Assembly (NCBI GenBank): GCA_900239685.1
Contig: OENT01000733.1
Coordinates: 16,726-80,725 of the forward strand
Length of the DNA stretch: 64,000 nt
Source of the DNA: Rotaria macrura
Lineage: Eukaryota > Rotifera > Eurotatoria > Philodinida > Philodinidae
Reading direction: 5' to 3'
The position numbers were made by a program, and so were the translations under genes. The first letter of the stretch is position 1, and the number at the start of each line of letters is the position of its first letter. The notes under the pieces were generated by a model that searched no databases, was not told the origin of the DNA, and saw nothing but the letters and a program-made list of their open reading frames with translations. This document shows, in pieces, positions 1-12,603 of this stretch.

Positions 1-716
1 GAGCATGTTTTTCGTCTTTTTTATTATCTGATGTCTGAAAACAATGTGTGAGTCGTTGATCCTGTTAGAAATAAATAAAAAGAACCTGAAAGATCCTTTT
101 ACATTTTATCTTACAGTTTTTGTTTTTCATCAGTGAAGCCAGTCATTTTGGAGGGGTATCTCCGTTCCCTTTCAAGATACCTAAAGGCGAATTCATAGCA
201 TATCTAAATGAAAAGCAACCTGCAGGTGTTCCTGATATGAGGCAGATGTGTTTTCCAATCTTCAACTGCAATCGAATTCATTCAATACCAAGCAAGGAAA
301 TACGAAAAAGAAATAAAAATCTAGGTATTACTTTCTATCAGTTCTCTTCCTTGTTTTTCTATTCAGCAACTGTCAACAAGACAAAGGACAGCAGGATTCG
401 GTAGATGGCTCTTTCTTCCTCCCATCTTCGATCAAGTAACTTTGTCTCTTCTTTTCTAACTAGTTCTACCTGAATTCCTGGCATTGAAACGGGCCGTATT
501 CGTCTCTTATCAGCAACATTCTAAAATTCTATAGCACACGTCTGGAGCCTACGAAATCTCCTACGCATTTCTCGTTGGAGCGGTATGATTATGCTCACGC
601 TTGACTTGCATAACATTAAGAAAAGTAAATTAGCTTCCGGTGATTTTCACTGTGATTTCTTTCTAAAGCAAAAACGAGCGATACAGTAAAATGCTTCAAT
701 TATAAAAAAATCCACT
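1..716. other. Left-edge stretch without a convincing gene
   Basis: An open frame of about 85 codons runs on the plus strand to a stop at 404. It could start after an AG at about 136 that follows a T-rich tract (TTTTTGTTTTTCATCAG). The peptide is not recognised, and no clear donor or partner exon is visible. It could be a terminal exon of a gene that begins outside the window. The remainder up to the NHL gene shows nothing identifiable. Confidence 0.3.
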
Positions 717-1645
717 TCATTCAAGATCAAAGCGTTGAACACGGTGATTTCCCAAATCAGTGACATAGAGATTGCCATGACGATCGAATGATAAACCTAT
801 CGGAATATTGAATTGATTCGTCTTGCTTCCTGCGCCGTTTTCACCAATTATAACACTTCTTTGTTTGGCCCATTTTGACCAACGCATGATTCGATGATTT
901 ACGGAATCAGCCACGTAGACAGTCCCCGACTGATCCACAATGACTCCTCGAGGACCTGACGACTGTTTCAGACCATTTCCTTTGCCATGACCATCAGTCA
1001 CGACAATGCCTTGCTTTTCACCTTCCACCCATTTCATCACACGATTTCTTCCTTCTTCAGACACATAAACTGAGTGTTCCCGATCGACAAAAACGTAATA
1101 AGGGTCAGCTAGCTGATCGAGACGATTTCCTCGCCCATTACCACCTGCAACTACTTTTTTTTCAGTGCCACCTCTTTGATATCGCCGTACTTCATGTTGT
1201 TCATTGTCAACGACGTAGATTGCTCCTTGTTCGTCCATCGTCAAACCAATGCACTTGACACCTGTAATAAGTGTTTCAGCTCGTTTTCCACTTTGATGAG
1301 ACCACCGAATAACTCTCAAATTCCCAATATCGGAGATGATGAGACTATCTGTTGTCTTGTCGACGATGACATCTACGGGTTGATTCAACTGATCATCTCC
1401 TTTCCCTGGCCCATTACCACCAGCAACGACTAGACCATTTTTTGTGCCAGATTTCCACTTGACAATCCGATGATTATTTGTGTCAGCAATATAGATAGTT
1501 TGTTCATCATCAATGAACAAACCTAATGGGGAATTGAGTTGATTGATGCCGTCACCTTCGGCATTGCCACCAGCCACAGTGATACCCATCTGTGACCACT
1601 GAGCATCGGCAGGAATATGATGCCAACTGGCACGCATTGGCAATA
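717..1645 (-). CDS. NHL-repeat beta-propeller protein (3' exon, 5' end not found)
   Basis: The frame encodes about 308 residues made almost entirely of NHL repeats. Six units can be read, each with the pattern P-x-G-hydrophobic-x-hydrophobic-D-x(3-5)-hydrophobic-Y-V-x-D-x(2)-N-x-R-hydrophobic. Examples are IYIADTNNHRIVKW near the N-terminus and LYVTDLGNHRVQRF at the C-terminus. Spacers rich in AGGNG lie between blades. Six such repeats fit one six-bladed propeller, which in other families serves protein or ligand binding; no enzymatic domain is visible. On the minus strand the sequence just before the first ATG is ATTCTTTTTCCAG, a good 3' splice site, and the frame stays open through it. The ATG at 1643 may therefore be internal, with an upstream exon (signal peptide or other domain) that I could not locate in 1646-2360. 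Large NHL families of this style are typical of bdelloid rotifers. Ligand and location are unknown. Confidence 0.85.
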
Positions 1646-2361
1646 CTGGAAAAAGAATGAAAATTGCTTCAGAAAATTCTCGTCATTAACTATCTATTAA
1701 ATTATCTGATATTATGTGTCTTTATAACGACATTAAGTGTCAGGGAAGAGGATTTCATGAACAGATTCTTAATCGGAAAATTCTTCTAGATTTCCGGCAA
1801 TCTAGTAATTCCTATGAGGATCATACTTGAGAAGGTTTCGAAACGATAAGGATGGTCATCTTTTGATCAAGTTCTGAATAAAAGTACGAGAGATCTCATC
1901 GCATGCGAAAAACCTTTCAGAATTCTCGAGATATCTGTTAGGAAATAGGAGAATTTTCAGTACTTTTCACGGAAGAGTACTGAGTTTACTGAGGATCATG
2001 AAGAAGTATGCTATTGCAGACAGAAGGCTTTCGAGAACTGCTAAGAAGAAATTCAGAAATAATCCATGCCATCGAAATCGCTTAAAACCGCTGCTTTTCT
2101 CGCGAGATACTTGGTTAATTAATCGTGAGAGTTTATCGCGATCAAATCCCTCAAAATACAGATTTTTTCCAATTTCTAAGAAAAATCCCGATTATTTAAG
2201 AGATTTAAAATGGTAGAACCCATAGGTACATTGCTTGAATCTAAGCTATGATCGAGAGTCATAGAATATACCCACAAAAATAGAAAATGTCTTTTTGAGG
2301 AAATTGTTTTTCGTTCAAGTTCAAAACTGTTTCGATATGGAGCAAACCCCATGTCGAACAA
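1646..2361. other. Intergenic, no supported gene
   Basis: This stretch holds several short AT-rich open frames on both strands (for example 1998-2216 plus and 2176-2361 minus) with no recognisable domain. It should contain the missing 5' exon of the NHL gene if that exon is nearby, but none could be assigned. Confidence 0.4.
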
Positions 2362-2650
2362 AGCGATCGTATACGATGAAAATACGGCCTGTCACGGCGT
2401 CGTATTATCCCGTTTTAACATGGTCAGTATTACGTCCGTATGTTCTATAGAATACGATAGTACGTATTACGCTGTCTTTACGAGGGTTTTAAGGCGTATA
2501 TACGGTGTCCGTGTACGGCCGTATCACGGACCATGTTAAAACGCCATAATACGGCTTAAAACGGTCGTTTAACCGTGGAATACGATGTAAAAACAACCTT
2601 TTATGATACTTTTACGGCTGTTTACGGTGGTCCGTTTTGATCAACCTGGG
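2362..2650. repeat. TACGG-rich foldback repeat, copy 1
   Basis: The segment is densely packed with TACGG/CCGTA words and is internally inverted. The 15-mer CGTTTTAACATGGTC at 2411-2425 has its exact reverse complement at 2529-2543, and both are embedded in longer imperfect arms (ATAATACG neighbours). The right end reads GATCAACCTGGG, matching the ends of three other copies in the window. This looks like a non-autonomous foldback/MITE-like element with no coding capacity. Confidence 0.7.
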
Positions 2651-4465
2651 AGAATTCGTTCCATCTCTATATCCAATGGTTTTCTCTTCCATTCCTGTAA
2701 AGAATGGCTTACATAAGTCTACACTCCACCATCACCTTTTGCACATGTGTAATTTATTAGTGTCGATTCCCTGTTAATTATTTGAATGACTTTCTATTTA
2801 TAACTTACGATTGAAGTATAAACTTCCAATTTTTAAATAAAAAATGCATATTCATGCTTATACTAATAAACACATGTATATTCGTGCATTATTAATTTAA
2901 AAAAAGACGTACTTATTTTCTTAATATTTAACGTATGTATAACTGAATATCAGTAAAAATAAATCTATTTATTCATGTCGTAAAAATCGTATAAAAACTG
3001 CCGATCTGGCGCAATTATCCCATTTATTACCGATTATTCGAGATATTATCGAGATATTAAAAAAATCGCTGATCAATATAGCGATTAGCCACTGCTTTTT
3101 CAATTATCACAATCAATCGTGAAAACTGTCACATACTTGAGTAAGTGGGGTAGCTCGAATAACTCGTCCATGCATAAATAATCGGTGATTTAGAACAATA
3201 AAACTGTGCTACGTTAAAAGTCAATGATTAATCGCGATCCATCGCAATTAATCTTACGTTTTTATGAAAATCGCTATGAGTTATCAAAACTGTGGCGACA
3301 TGGGTACATATATCATCTTGTTTATGTAGGGAACCACACTAAAAGGTTTATTCTAATATAGAAAAGACCCAAAATCTCTTATGAAGTGTGGGTGTTTATC
3401 AGAATGTTAAACAGAACGGATTCATACTAGTCGAGTTACTTGTTCACAGTCATGTAGAATCGATAATTTCTGTATGGTGAAGAAAATAAAAGTAGCCGTT
3501 ATTGATTAAGGAAGTGGCACTTGAAAAAAAAGAATCATACCATTGACCATAAATTAACTTGGATTCAATATTTTCAACTTTTAAAATGACGTAGAAGTAA
3601 ATGAAGAATAGAAAAACATTTGAACATGTAATATTTACTGAATCTGTGAAACGGGTGAATTTATCATGAAAAGACACGTTAAGATAGAAGTTAGAACATG
3701 TCAATTCATCAATCGGTTTTCCGTAATGTAACATGCTTCGAAGTAAACAATGGTTCGTTTTATATCATTGCAGTTTACTTTACGAACTTCATACAATGCT
3801 ACCGATGCCCACCCAAGAAAATTGTATTCTTTTGAAAGAGAACCGAGCTACACTCCCATGATCTGAAATCCTATCAGAATATAATCGACATGGAACTTAT
3901 CACAAGATAAAGGCCTATCCAATACAGTTATACAAGATGTCCTTACTTACAGAATGTGAAGATCTAATCAATGCTTGCATGCTAGATAAAGAAACAAGAT
4001 TCAAATATTCTTTGAGACAACAGAAAGCATAAGGAAAAATATGTATCGCTGATATATGATATTTCAAAGAATGGTCATAATGGCAACTTGATTGATTTCC
4101 CACAAACTTCTTTTTTAAATCAGTCAGAAATGAACTTTGCTCATTTTTTCTACAACTCCTGATGTATTCTCAGACTGAGTCTCTGTCTATACAAGTATTC
4201 AAATTCATCATATAAATGCGATCTAATTATTTCAGCCGTTATACAACCATGTTTAATATGAGATATTGAATGCAGTGATCATCTAAATCTGATATTTCTC
4301 TTTACTCCATTTCAGCACTGAACAACAATAACCATTCAGATACAGTCGTTTTACTAATATAAAACTCCTAGAAAGAGAAAAGTTAGCAAACATATATCTA
4401 CTCAGATACAATGTCGTAAATTAACTGTGGAATAGATTTCAAATCATATAGGTTTAATAAATATT
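2651..4465. other. AT-rich intergenic DNA, no supported gene
   Basis: This is very AT-rich, with scattered short frames of up to 94 codons (3450-3734 minus) that lack any recognisable domain. Around 3000-3260 there are several AATCGC/GCGATT words in both orientations, possibly another decayed foldback element. Nothing else is identifiable. Confidence 0.4.
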
Positions 4466-6746
4466 CTAAATAGCGGAACACCTTATAGTTAGAAGATTTA
4501 AAGAAATTTTTAATCGAAGAGCATGCGTTGTCCGCAAATGATATATGATTTTGTACATACTTCGATATTCCAAATATGTACCATAGATGATGATGACTCT
4601 TATGTCACTACACCAATATTTTGTCTCATGGTTCCGTTTGACGAGCTTATTGAACTTAACGGAAACTTTGAGTTGCTCCATGGCATCGCTTAAAGTTAAA
4701 CGTATTATTTGATTAGTCGTGGCTATAAATGGAAGATATACTCATATCGCTGCTGATACTATGATACTTACTTAAATTTTTTTGTACAGAAACTAGATTA
4801 TTCTTGCCGAGACCATTCATCTCAATAAATACGCCGATGGTCATATTTGCAGTCAGTATTGCTTGGGAGTTGGGCCAAACTTTTGAATCCCAATGCCCTG
4901 ATAAATTAACGTATTGAATCATTGTAGCTTTATCGCTGTCTGGTTGTAAGATAAATCGGCAGTTATTCGCTTGATTATCAATCATCTCTCTAGTGATATT
5001 GCCGTATTCTAATATCCACTTATCGATGCGAGACATATTACAATCAGCTTGGCCATTATCAATCAAGTTCTTATCTTGAGCACGTGTTTCATTGGGAAGT
5101 ACAGCATCTTCGATAGATAAAGCAGTTTGCAGCTGCTGGTCTGTAATCTGGGTTCCCATAAAATCAACGTGGTATAGATTGGCATACGACATATCGGCGT
5201 TGGTTAAGTCAGCTTCTTTAAAGACACTATGCTTAAGATTACAACCATTGAACACCACACAAGACAAAAGAGCTTGAGTAAAATTGCTTTCAATGCATGT
5301 TGCTCCTTCAAAGTTTATTCCAGGCATAGACGCATTGTGAAAATCGGCAGAACCTAAAAGTTTTATGAAAAATAGATTTCTACAAAATGAAGCGTGTGTC
5401 TTATGTGCATTACTCATAATGGCATGTGAAAAATGAACATTGGTTAATCTTGTATCCGAAAAATCAGCTTTATTCAACTGCGTAGATACAAACGTAATAT
5501 TGTAGAGGACACCAGATGAGAATTTAACATTGAATAGTAGAGCTAATGTAAAGTTCACTAAATAGATTTTTGCTGACGAAAATTGTACATTGCTGATTCG
5601 TGCTGATGTTAAATCAATATCGGACAGTGTTGCGTCAGAAAAGTCAACGTCATCGATGCTAGTTGATACAAAACAAACACTGTTAAACTGGGCGAATCGG
5701 AAGACAAGGTCGAGCAATTGAGAGGACGAAAAGTTGCAGTTGGAGAGCATTGCCCCAGTAAAATTGACGTTTATTAGGTTAGAGGACGAAAAATCAATAT
5801 TGTTAAGTTTTGCAGATGCAAAGTTGACATTCACAAGTTGAGTGAATGAGAAATTGATATTGTTCAACAGAGTATATGAAAAATTGGCTTGGTTCAACTG
5901 CGTATTTAAAAAATTGATTTTCGAAAGTTGAGTGGAGGAAAAATTGACATTGTTGAAGGTTGTGTTGGAAAAATTGATATCTTTAAGATGATGGGATGAA
6001 AAGTTCACATCATAAAATTCAGAATTAGCGAAGTTGCTTTGTTCCATCTCGATATTTGTGAACGTGCTGTTCCATAAAAAGATACCAGTAAACGATAAAT
6101 TGTGTATTTTCTTCTTGTTGATTGCTAAATCTCGAAAAACTAAATTACGAAGTTCTGCTGTAGAGAGATCCAGTGAAGAATGATTTTCTCCCATAGTAAG
6201 AAGTTTGGTTTCATACAGAAATCGAATAATTTGAATATTATGTTGTGCATCTAGTTGATGGAAAACAGTCAAAGTTTTGGCTCGTGCAATAGTAGCCATG
6301 AATTTATTAGCGGTGATGGAACCATTATTTTTTTCCAGTAATTTCGCCATGTCTTTGATATATGCTACTAATAATTCTTCTTGATACCGAGCGGTTGCCA
6401 ATTTTAGCTGAAGATTCTCTTCTTGCCTACGCTGTTCTCTCGATTCGTTTAAATCGTCAAGTCGTTGTTCTCGAGCCACTTTTTGTTGATGAAAAGTAGT
6501 GACAACAGTAAATACACCTAACACAACAGGGACAATTAACGTGGATACGAATTGAAGTATATGTTTTGCTCGAAAAGACTGACCGCTACGATGAGTGTGA
6601 CGTTTTTTCTTGCCTTTTGTTGCTGGATTTTGAAATTCCATCTTGTTTTTTGATTGCCCCAGTAAGTTCATTCCAGTCAGAATGCTATTGTCGAGAATAG
6701 TATACTTACCATAGTATGTCCTGTACGAAACGTGTTTTATTAACAA
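4466..6746 (-). CDS. Membrane-anchored pentapeptide-repeat protein, two exons
   Basis: The main exon (6746-4772) encodes about 658 residues. It begins with a basic N-terminal tail (GKKKRHTHR near residues 45-53) and one transmembrane segment near residues 64-85. A charged, Q/E/R-rich probable coiled coil follows to about 130, then a conserved linker containing ARAKTLTVFHQLDAQ, and finally a long run of pentapeptide repeats from about 195 to 520 (F at the centre, as in VNFSS and INFSF). Such repeats form a right-handed quadrilateral beta-helix. A C-terminal beta-rich domain follows, containing IEMNGLGKNN. The plan matches pentapeptide-repeat proteins common in bdelloid genomes; their function is unknown. 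A strong donor (GTAAGT, first base 4771) ends the exon in phase 1. The downstream exon with SVKFNKLV and YWCSDI (ending at 4466) continues the same domain. The most obvious acceptor (AG at 4690-4689) would put it out of frame, whereas AG at 4667-4666 keeps frame. The start may instead be Met36. Confidence 0.85.
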
Positions 6747-9700
6747 AAGATAGCTATGACTAGTAAATATATAACTTCATGCTATTTAAATTGTAACTCA
6801 ACTGCATTCCAAACCCTTACTGTAATTCTCACGCTGATAGATGAAGTGAAACATGCGCGATTGATTTCATATATTTGTTTTCTATAGAAGCCTATATCAT
6901 CAACATTATCCAAGGTGCAGAAAGATTAGAAACAGTAAATCTGAAACTGTAATTATTTAAAATACGTGATCATCATTGTGCTTCTAAAGGCATTCTACCA
7001 AACATATCTATTTTCAAACTAAGTGTTCGGAAAAGAAATTTAATCTGTATGTTTGTGACAATAACTCGTTCGTTCTGTTTTATTTTTATCATATTCATCG
7101 ATCAATGTCTTTATGATCTGGCAAACGTTTTCCAAGCATACTGCTTAACTGCCGATACTAGACAAAAATTGTTATATTACTGCTAAAGATGAAATGAAAA
7201 CTAGAGGTTCGAGTACAGCAAGGGTGTAGTTTGAGTGTAGTTACGGATACAAGTTAAGACAAAATTCATAATACATGCCCATACCATTAAAAATCGTTTT
7301 CTAGGTGACTAGTTATGAAATTGTTGGGATATCAGAGATTCAGGCAGACTATCGATTTCATCAGGATAGAGGCAAGTCATCATTTTCGAGCTCTCGTAGT
7401 CTAGACTTTTTGTTTGCTTGCATTAGTTGAAAAAATATTCAATGAAATCTTCAGTTATTCAATATGAGCTATATAGTCTTTAATAGATGGAACTGCACAC
7501 TTCGCTTATACAATGCTGCAGAAATCACATTTGACCATTTCAATGCGCTAGAAACAAAAACTGTACAATATAACTAGCTTGTAACTACATGATTTATTCT
7601 TCAAATCTGTATTTACTTTTACTATTTTTACTGTATAATAAATTGTCTTGATTTTTCCTTTTCAACTAATTATCATTTACTGACTTCATGAATATTGCAA
7701 ACAATCATCTGACCTCGATGAGCATGATTTTCATGTATCCTTTATTCCGTCGTCTTAAATGATTCTCATTGTGAAATTATTAAAAAAATCCATTATGAGA
7801 ACATGATATCTGTTACTTTCCAACCGTCCCCATCGTATGAAAATGTATCCGAAACCCATTAGCGAATAGAGAATAAAAAACGTTGACGATTCGTATCAAC
7901 TTAATTCTCATGCTCAGTGAGAAAATCATTATCTTAATTCGAAATTCTACTGGTATTTTCCGACATCGATCGGGGTATTTGATATTTTTTCACCTAGCAA
8001 ATTCACTTTGAGTCCAAGATTTGTCCTATTGAAATATCTATAGCTTGCACGCATAATCACAGAGAAAAATGAAGATTTATGAAAAGTTACGTTCTTCTTT
8101 TAGAGTTGTCGAAATATATTCACCAAGAAATCGTGACATTTAATTTTTAAATATTCTATGTTGCTTGGTTGAAATGTATTAGTTGCTGAGCACCGAAAAT
8201 AAATGATTTATTTAGGATAAGTCTGCCTGACTCGTGAAGAATAAATTCACAGTATTTCAATCGATCGCCACCATTTTTTTATACTTTATCATACTTTGGA
8301 GCCACATGCACGTCATCCAGAGAAGCACGAAAAAGTACCATGGAAATTTCGATATGATCTTGATTAGTACAACTACATCTTAGCTCATTACTATTCGAGT
8401 TTTTACGACATTCAGCACAAGGAATATATTGATGTGATTTTGGGATCCTTGCTGTTCGCCAATGTGACTTTTGCCAATATTAGCGACACACAGGAAAACG
8501 AGGACAGATATTGTCGAAAGTCTTTGAGTTTCTCTGAAGATATCGAAATCTTTTCGAAAAAAGTACCAAAATTGTTGTACAGTGTCATGAGGGATGACAA
8601 AAATCGTATCGGCAAAATTCAGGCTACTCGAACTTATGTCCCTATCTGACTATAGTACGATTGAATATTGGCTTTTTCACGGATGTAGTAAATACAATTA
8701 ACATGCGTTGTTACATATCGGTTAGAATCCTCGTGTTCCTAATTGCAAAGGTTTGCTTGGAAGTGGCTTCTATTTAGCTGAAAGTTCTTTAAAATCAAGA
8801 GTAGCTCGAGTTTCGTCAATATGACTTTTATTACTATTCATGATACTGCATAACATTTTTTTGTACTTCTTTCCGAAAACTTTCGCTATCAGTTGAGAAA
8901 CTCAAAGTCTTTCGATCATGCACCTAACAGAGACCGAAACGAATAGAAAAATCTCAATTCGATTCGACTCACACATAACAGAAGATTACATAATTGTTCA
9001 TAGAGCGTGTGTGCAGCCATTATCAGTTAGCTTCATCTGTCTCGAAGGACCGTATTCCACAAAGAATAATCATAATATTAAAAACAGATTCCACAAGAAA
9101 AAGTAATTTCATAACAAAAAAGAGATTAAGCATGGGTGCACCTAAAGATTCTAATCAAAGGGAAAGAACTATCTTGTCTATTTTCCAAACTGGACTTCCA
9201 TTCCACTTGTACTTACATTTCGTTCAATTTTCTGAGAATGCTGAGATCTTCCTGTTATTGCAAAGGTTTTAGTGTCAATACCAGGGTTTTTTTATCTATG
9301 AGTTACTTTTTGACATAATTTGCAACTAGAACTGAGATCTTTTAGGATTTCGCAGCTTGCTTTGAATTCCGTAAGATCCCGATGATTTTCTCTAAAGTTT
9401 TCACAAATACTAGCCACTGTGGGAGCTGTTGCCTTGCATTTGGGTTCCACAGAATTCGTCTGAACTATTTAGTAAACATATGGCATTTCAAAAGCCATAA
9501 AATCTCAGCTTTTACCCATTGATTCTATCAGGAAGAAACTGCGAACGCACTTGTAAACAGCTGAACAATATTAAATCTATACAGAAACGAATAGCAATGA
9601 AATAAACATGAAATGTAGTGGAAATAGAAATATCAATCACTGTTACTTTCGATTGAGCTAATAAAGAGATTGTTTTTCATTATCGAGAGGTCAAAATCGA

Positions 9701-11368
9701 ACTTCTTCGCATGACATTTTGTCTAGCAGTGATGAACTGCCACCCGGTGGTAGTATTGCTGCAACGTGTTACAACGACACGATACATAAAGCGAAAAATA
9801 TTTGAAAAAGACACTCAGTGCTGCGATTCGGAAGTGGAACCGAATGCACACTTCGGATTCGATCCGATTCGACCTACTTTTCCAAAATGTCAATTCGATT
9901 CGTTTTCGGTCTCTGGCACCTACCCTCGTTTTCCTACGATTTTGCCAATATTGGCGATAGTTTTGTAGGCGAGCAGTGGGAATGCGGTTGCCACTCTAAG
10001 TATATAAAAATAGCTTTAAGATCAGTCAGCAATTTAATCCATCGACACCCCGATTCAAATATAAATATGATGTTCAATAGAAAAACTTATTTCTGATTGG
10101 CATGAGGTGACTTCTTGAATCGTTCTTAGTTATATGAATAAATAACGCATTATTCATATGAAAATCCGTTTACACTTATTTTGTATTAATGGGTTTCAAC
10201 TAAAGGAAATAAGTAGTACGAGGCAGAAAGTCGTTTACAGCAAGCCTTAGAGACATAATCTGATCATAAATCTATCCCAAGGTCTCCGATAAAGAAAACT
10301 AACAACAAATTGAGGTTTTAAATTATTTTTTCCTGCCTCTTAAACATGCATGATTTTACATTTGGAGTTAATTTAATCTTTTCCATTGCCGGCAGGTTTT
10401 CCAACATTTCTCTGAAATAAAGAATAATATTTAGCAAACAATAAACAACTTCCATGCTCTTTCTGACAACAACGCAGTTCCTCGCTGAATAGAATGAAAG
10501 ATGCGGACACTTTTGGTACATCGAGAATGGATCTGAGTGTAAGTTAACAGAAGATGAAAACTCATCCGATGATGTCACTACTGCTTTGATTAATATTCGT
10601 GGTACTTATGATGATTTCTTATTATTGAATTATGGCTACGTAAAAAAACAACATTCCATCCACTTCGAATCATGCGTTGTTGATGTCGTCCTTTTCTTTT
10701 ATGGCAGTAATCGTTTTATTTGCATAACGAAACAAAGTCAAACATGTGGCAGATTTCTTTTCACTATTTGATGTGTGTAGCAGAAAATAAAACGCGCACA
10801 TTTCTTGTTACCTCTCAGAACATTTCATCCAATAAAATTGAAGTAGAAAAAAGATCGTTTGCTCACTGATTTTTTTTCTACTGGTGAAAGTACATGTGAA
10901 GGAGAGAATTGTATAAAATAAGTATTGCGGGATGAAAGATTCTTATTCGACTGAAATTTTTGAGCAGTCAACGTGTTTAGATTTTGAAAGTATGCCTTCA
11001 TTTATTTCAATATGTGCATATATTACCATGGGTTTGATTATGAAAACATCATACTATAACGGTCCCAATGGATTAGATTTCATACGTGATAGCTAACGGT
11101 CCCTCACTAGATATATACATATTTACACCTGGTAACGTCGTTGCTTTTTTCCTTGTCTTTCATTCTCTCCCGTTCTCTCTCATGTTTGCGTAGTTGAATA
11201 TGCACTTTACATGTATTCGACGTGACTATATGATATGAAGCTTGAGAATAAAATGTAATACTACATACCATGCAAGGAGTGTCACATGATCATTATCATC
11301 GCTATTACCTACAAAGCAATTTAATATTAGGCTCTCTTTTACAGGCAAATTTCTATTATAGACAAACT
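6747..11368. other. 4.6-kb stretch without a convincing gene
   Basis: Many short open frames occur on both strands (for example 8412-8649 on both strands, 8918-9318, 9711-10096, 10318-10578 minus), but none shows a domain, a believable exon structure or protein-like composition. The words TTTTGCCAATATTAGCGAC (near 8470) and TTTTGCCAATATTGGCGA (near 9940) resemble the TTGGCGAAA repeat family found near 49.4 and 50.3 kb, so decayed repeat copies may lie here. Part of 11050-11260 resembles a segment at 35.9-36.1 kb. Confidence 0.4.
11055..11262 (+). repeat. Possible dispersed repeat shared with 35.9 kb (LTR-like?)
   Basis: The segment starts CGGTCCCAATGGATT and continues with a T/C-rich block ending CCCGTTCTCTCTCATG. 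A second segment at 35910-36130 starts CGGTCCCAATGAATT and has the same order of blocks (TCGTTCTCTCTTGTG), followed by a TATATAA and an AATAAA. The resemblance is partial and judged by eye. An LTR or other dispersed repeat is possible. Confidence 0.3.
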
Positions 11369-11872
11369 ATGTCTACAACAGTGATGACCACTGATGAAGA
11401 GTATGATAAAGAAGATTCATCCGATGATGACTTTTCAACAGCACGTGCCTCCATCAATTTAAGTGATGCGGCTGTTTTAGTTCCGATTTCATTATACGTT
11501 TGGCGCCGCACAGATACCACTGAAAAATGGAAAATTCAAGCAAATTTCGGCAATAATCTGACGCATACTTTCACTGCTAATACATCTCTCTCTGGTTTCA
11601 TGACTAGTTCAGTAAGTTCATTCGACTTTAAAATTATACTTTTAACTTCAATGATACCCATGTTCATCGATTCTGAGTTTGACATCTAGTTAATCAACTT
11701 GGATCACAAAAATATAATTTCCCTGAAAAACAATCGAGTTTATTTATAGAAAGATGACTCGATGATAAATCGCTCTTGGTACATTCCTGAATTAACAAAC
11801 ACTACCAAGTATTTTATTCAGAAATTGACATACAATTGTCTGAAAAGCAAAATCTCGAGGAATCTTCTATAG
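11369..11872 (+). CDS. Small two-exon gene or 5' exons of the RNF213-like gene
   Basis: A 5' splice acceptor (CTCTTTTACAG) lies just upstream, so a 5'UTR intron is likely. From ATG 11369 the frame encodes 81 residues, with an acidic N-terminus (EEYDKEDSSDDD) and a segment AAVLVPISLYVWRRTD, and ends at a strong donor (GTAAGT at 11612, phase 0). The next acceptor (TTTATTTATAG, exon from 11750) continues in frame for 40 residues, including INRSWYIPELTNTTKYFIQ, before TAG at 11870-11872. The total would be 121 residues. The composition looks like real protein but the family is not recognised. It lies 0.7 kb upstream of the RNF213-like gene on the same strand, so it could be that gene's N-terminal exons, with a donor I have not identified inside the second exon, or a separate small gene. 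Confidence 0.45.
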
Positions 11873-12603
11873 AAACACTTGACTAAGAAAAATAATACGT
11901 TCTTAGAAGAAAATGATTTTCGTATTTGAGATCTGTTTGTATCCTTTAAAATGCAAATGGCTTATGCATGCAGAACAAAATTGTTATCTTCGTTTCTCAA
12001 ACGGTACTTTTGCCGAATTAGAATTCATCAAACTATGAATATCAGTATTGAGAAAATGGAATTCGTTCTACATTTTTATCAATAATCTATTATTTGCTGT
12101 CATTGAGTAATCACTTGTTGAGTATCACCAGAAATAGTTGTACTCCAAGGTATAAAAGTTGTAGTTCAATGGAGACAATTCGATAGTATGCGACACATTC
12201 TGGTATATCATGTACTTAAAATAAGCAGCTAGTTGAAAAATAATTTTTGAAGTCATATTGTCGTGTTATTTACACAGTGACAACTTGTCTCAAATGAAAT
12301 TCTTGAATTTTTGTAAGATTAAACAGATATCAGAAAAAAGTTCGTTTGAATAATTTTCATTCTTACTAAACTATACACATGAAACTATTTGACAATCTTG
12401 TTTTGTGCCATTCAAATATATATATATATTTGACGATGATAGTGAATGAAAATAGTAAAAGTGAAATTTTCTCGACTCCACCGTCCCGTCCTATCATTAT
12501 CTGACCATAGCAAGTAGTAATAAATTTCACCTTCTAATGAATATGTAAGTTCACCATTGCAGCAACACATGAGCTCTGCTGATAAGCTTTGTTTGTCGTT
12601 TAG
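11873..12603. other. Spacer or 5' intron before the RNF213-like exons
   Basis: AT-rich, with stops in all plus-strand frames and a short (TA)n run at 12417-12428. It ends in a pyrimidine-rich acceptor (GTTTGTCGTTTAG) at 12603. It is either intergenic or an intron of the following gene. Confidence 0.4.

Noticed and set aside
7200-7220. B-box-like GGTTCGAGTAC
   Set aside because: No A box or cloverleaf arms upstream; a chance match.
8412-8649. Open frames on both strands over the same 200 bp
   Set aside because: Mutual shadowing, no domain; coding on either strand is not supported.
10318-10578. Minus-strand frame with an acceptor-like TTCTTTATTTCAG inside
   Set aside because: The upstream part lacks a usable donor and the residual peptide (about 30 residues) is unrecognised.
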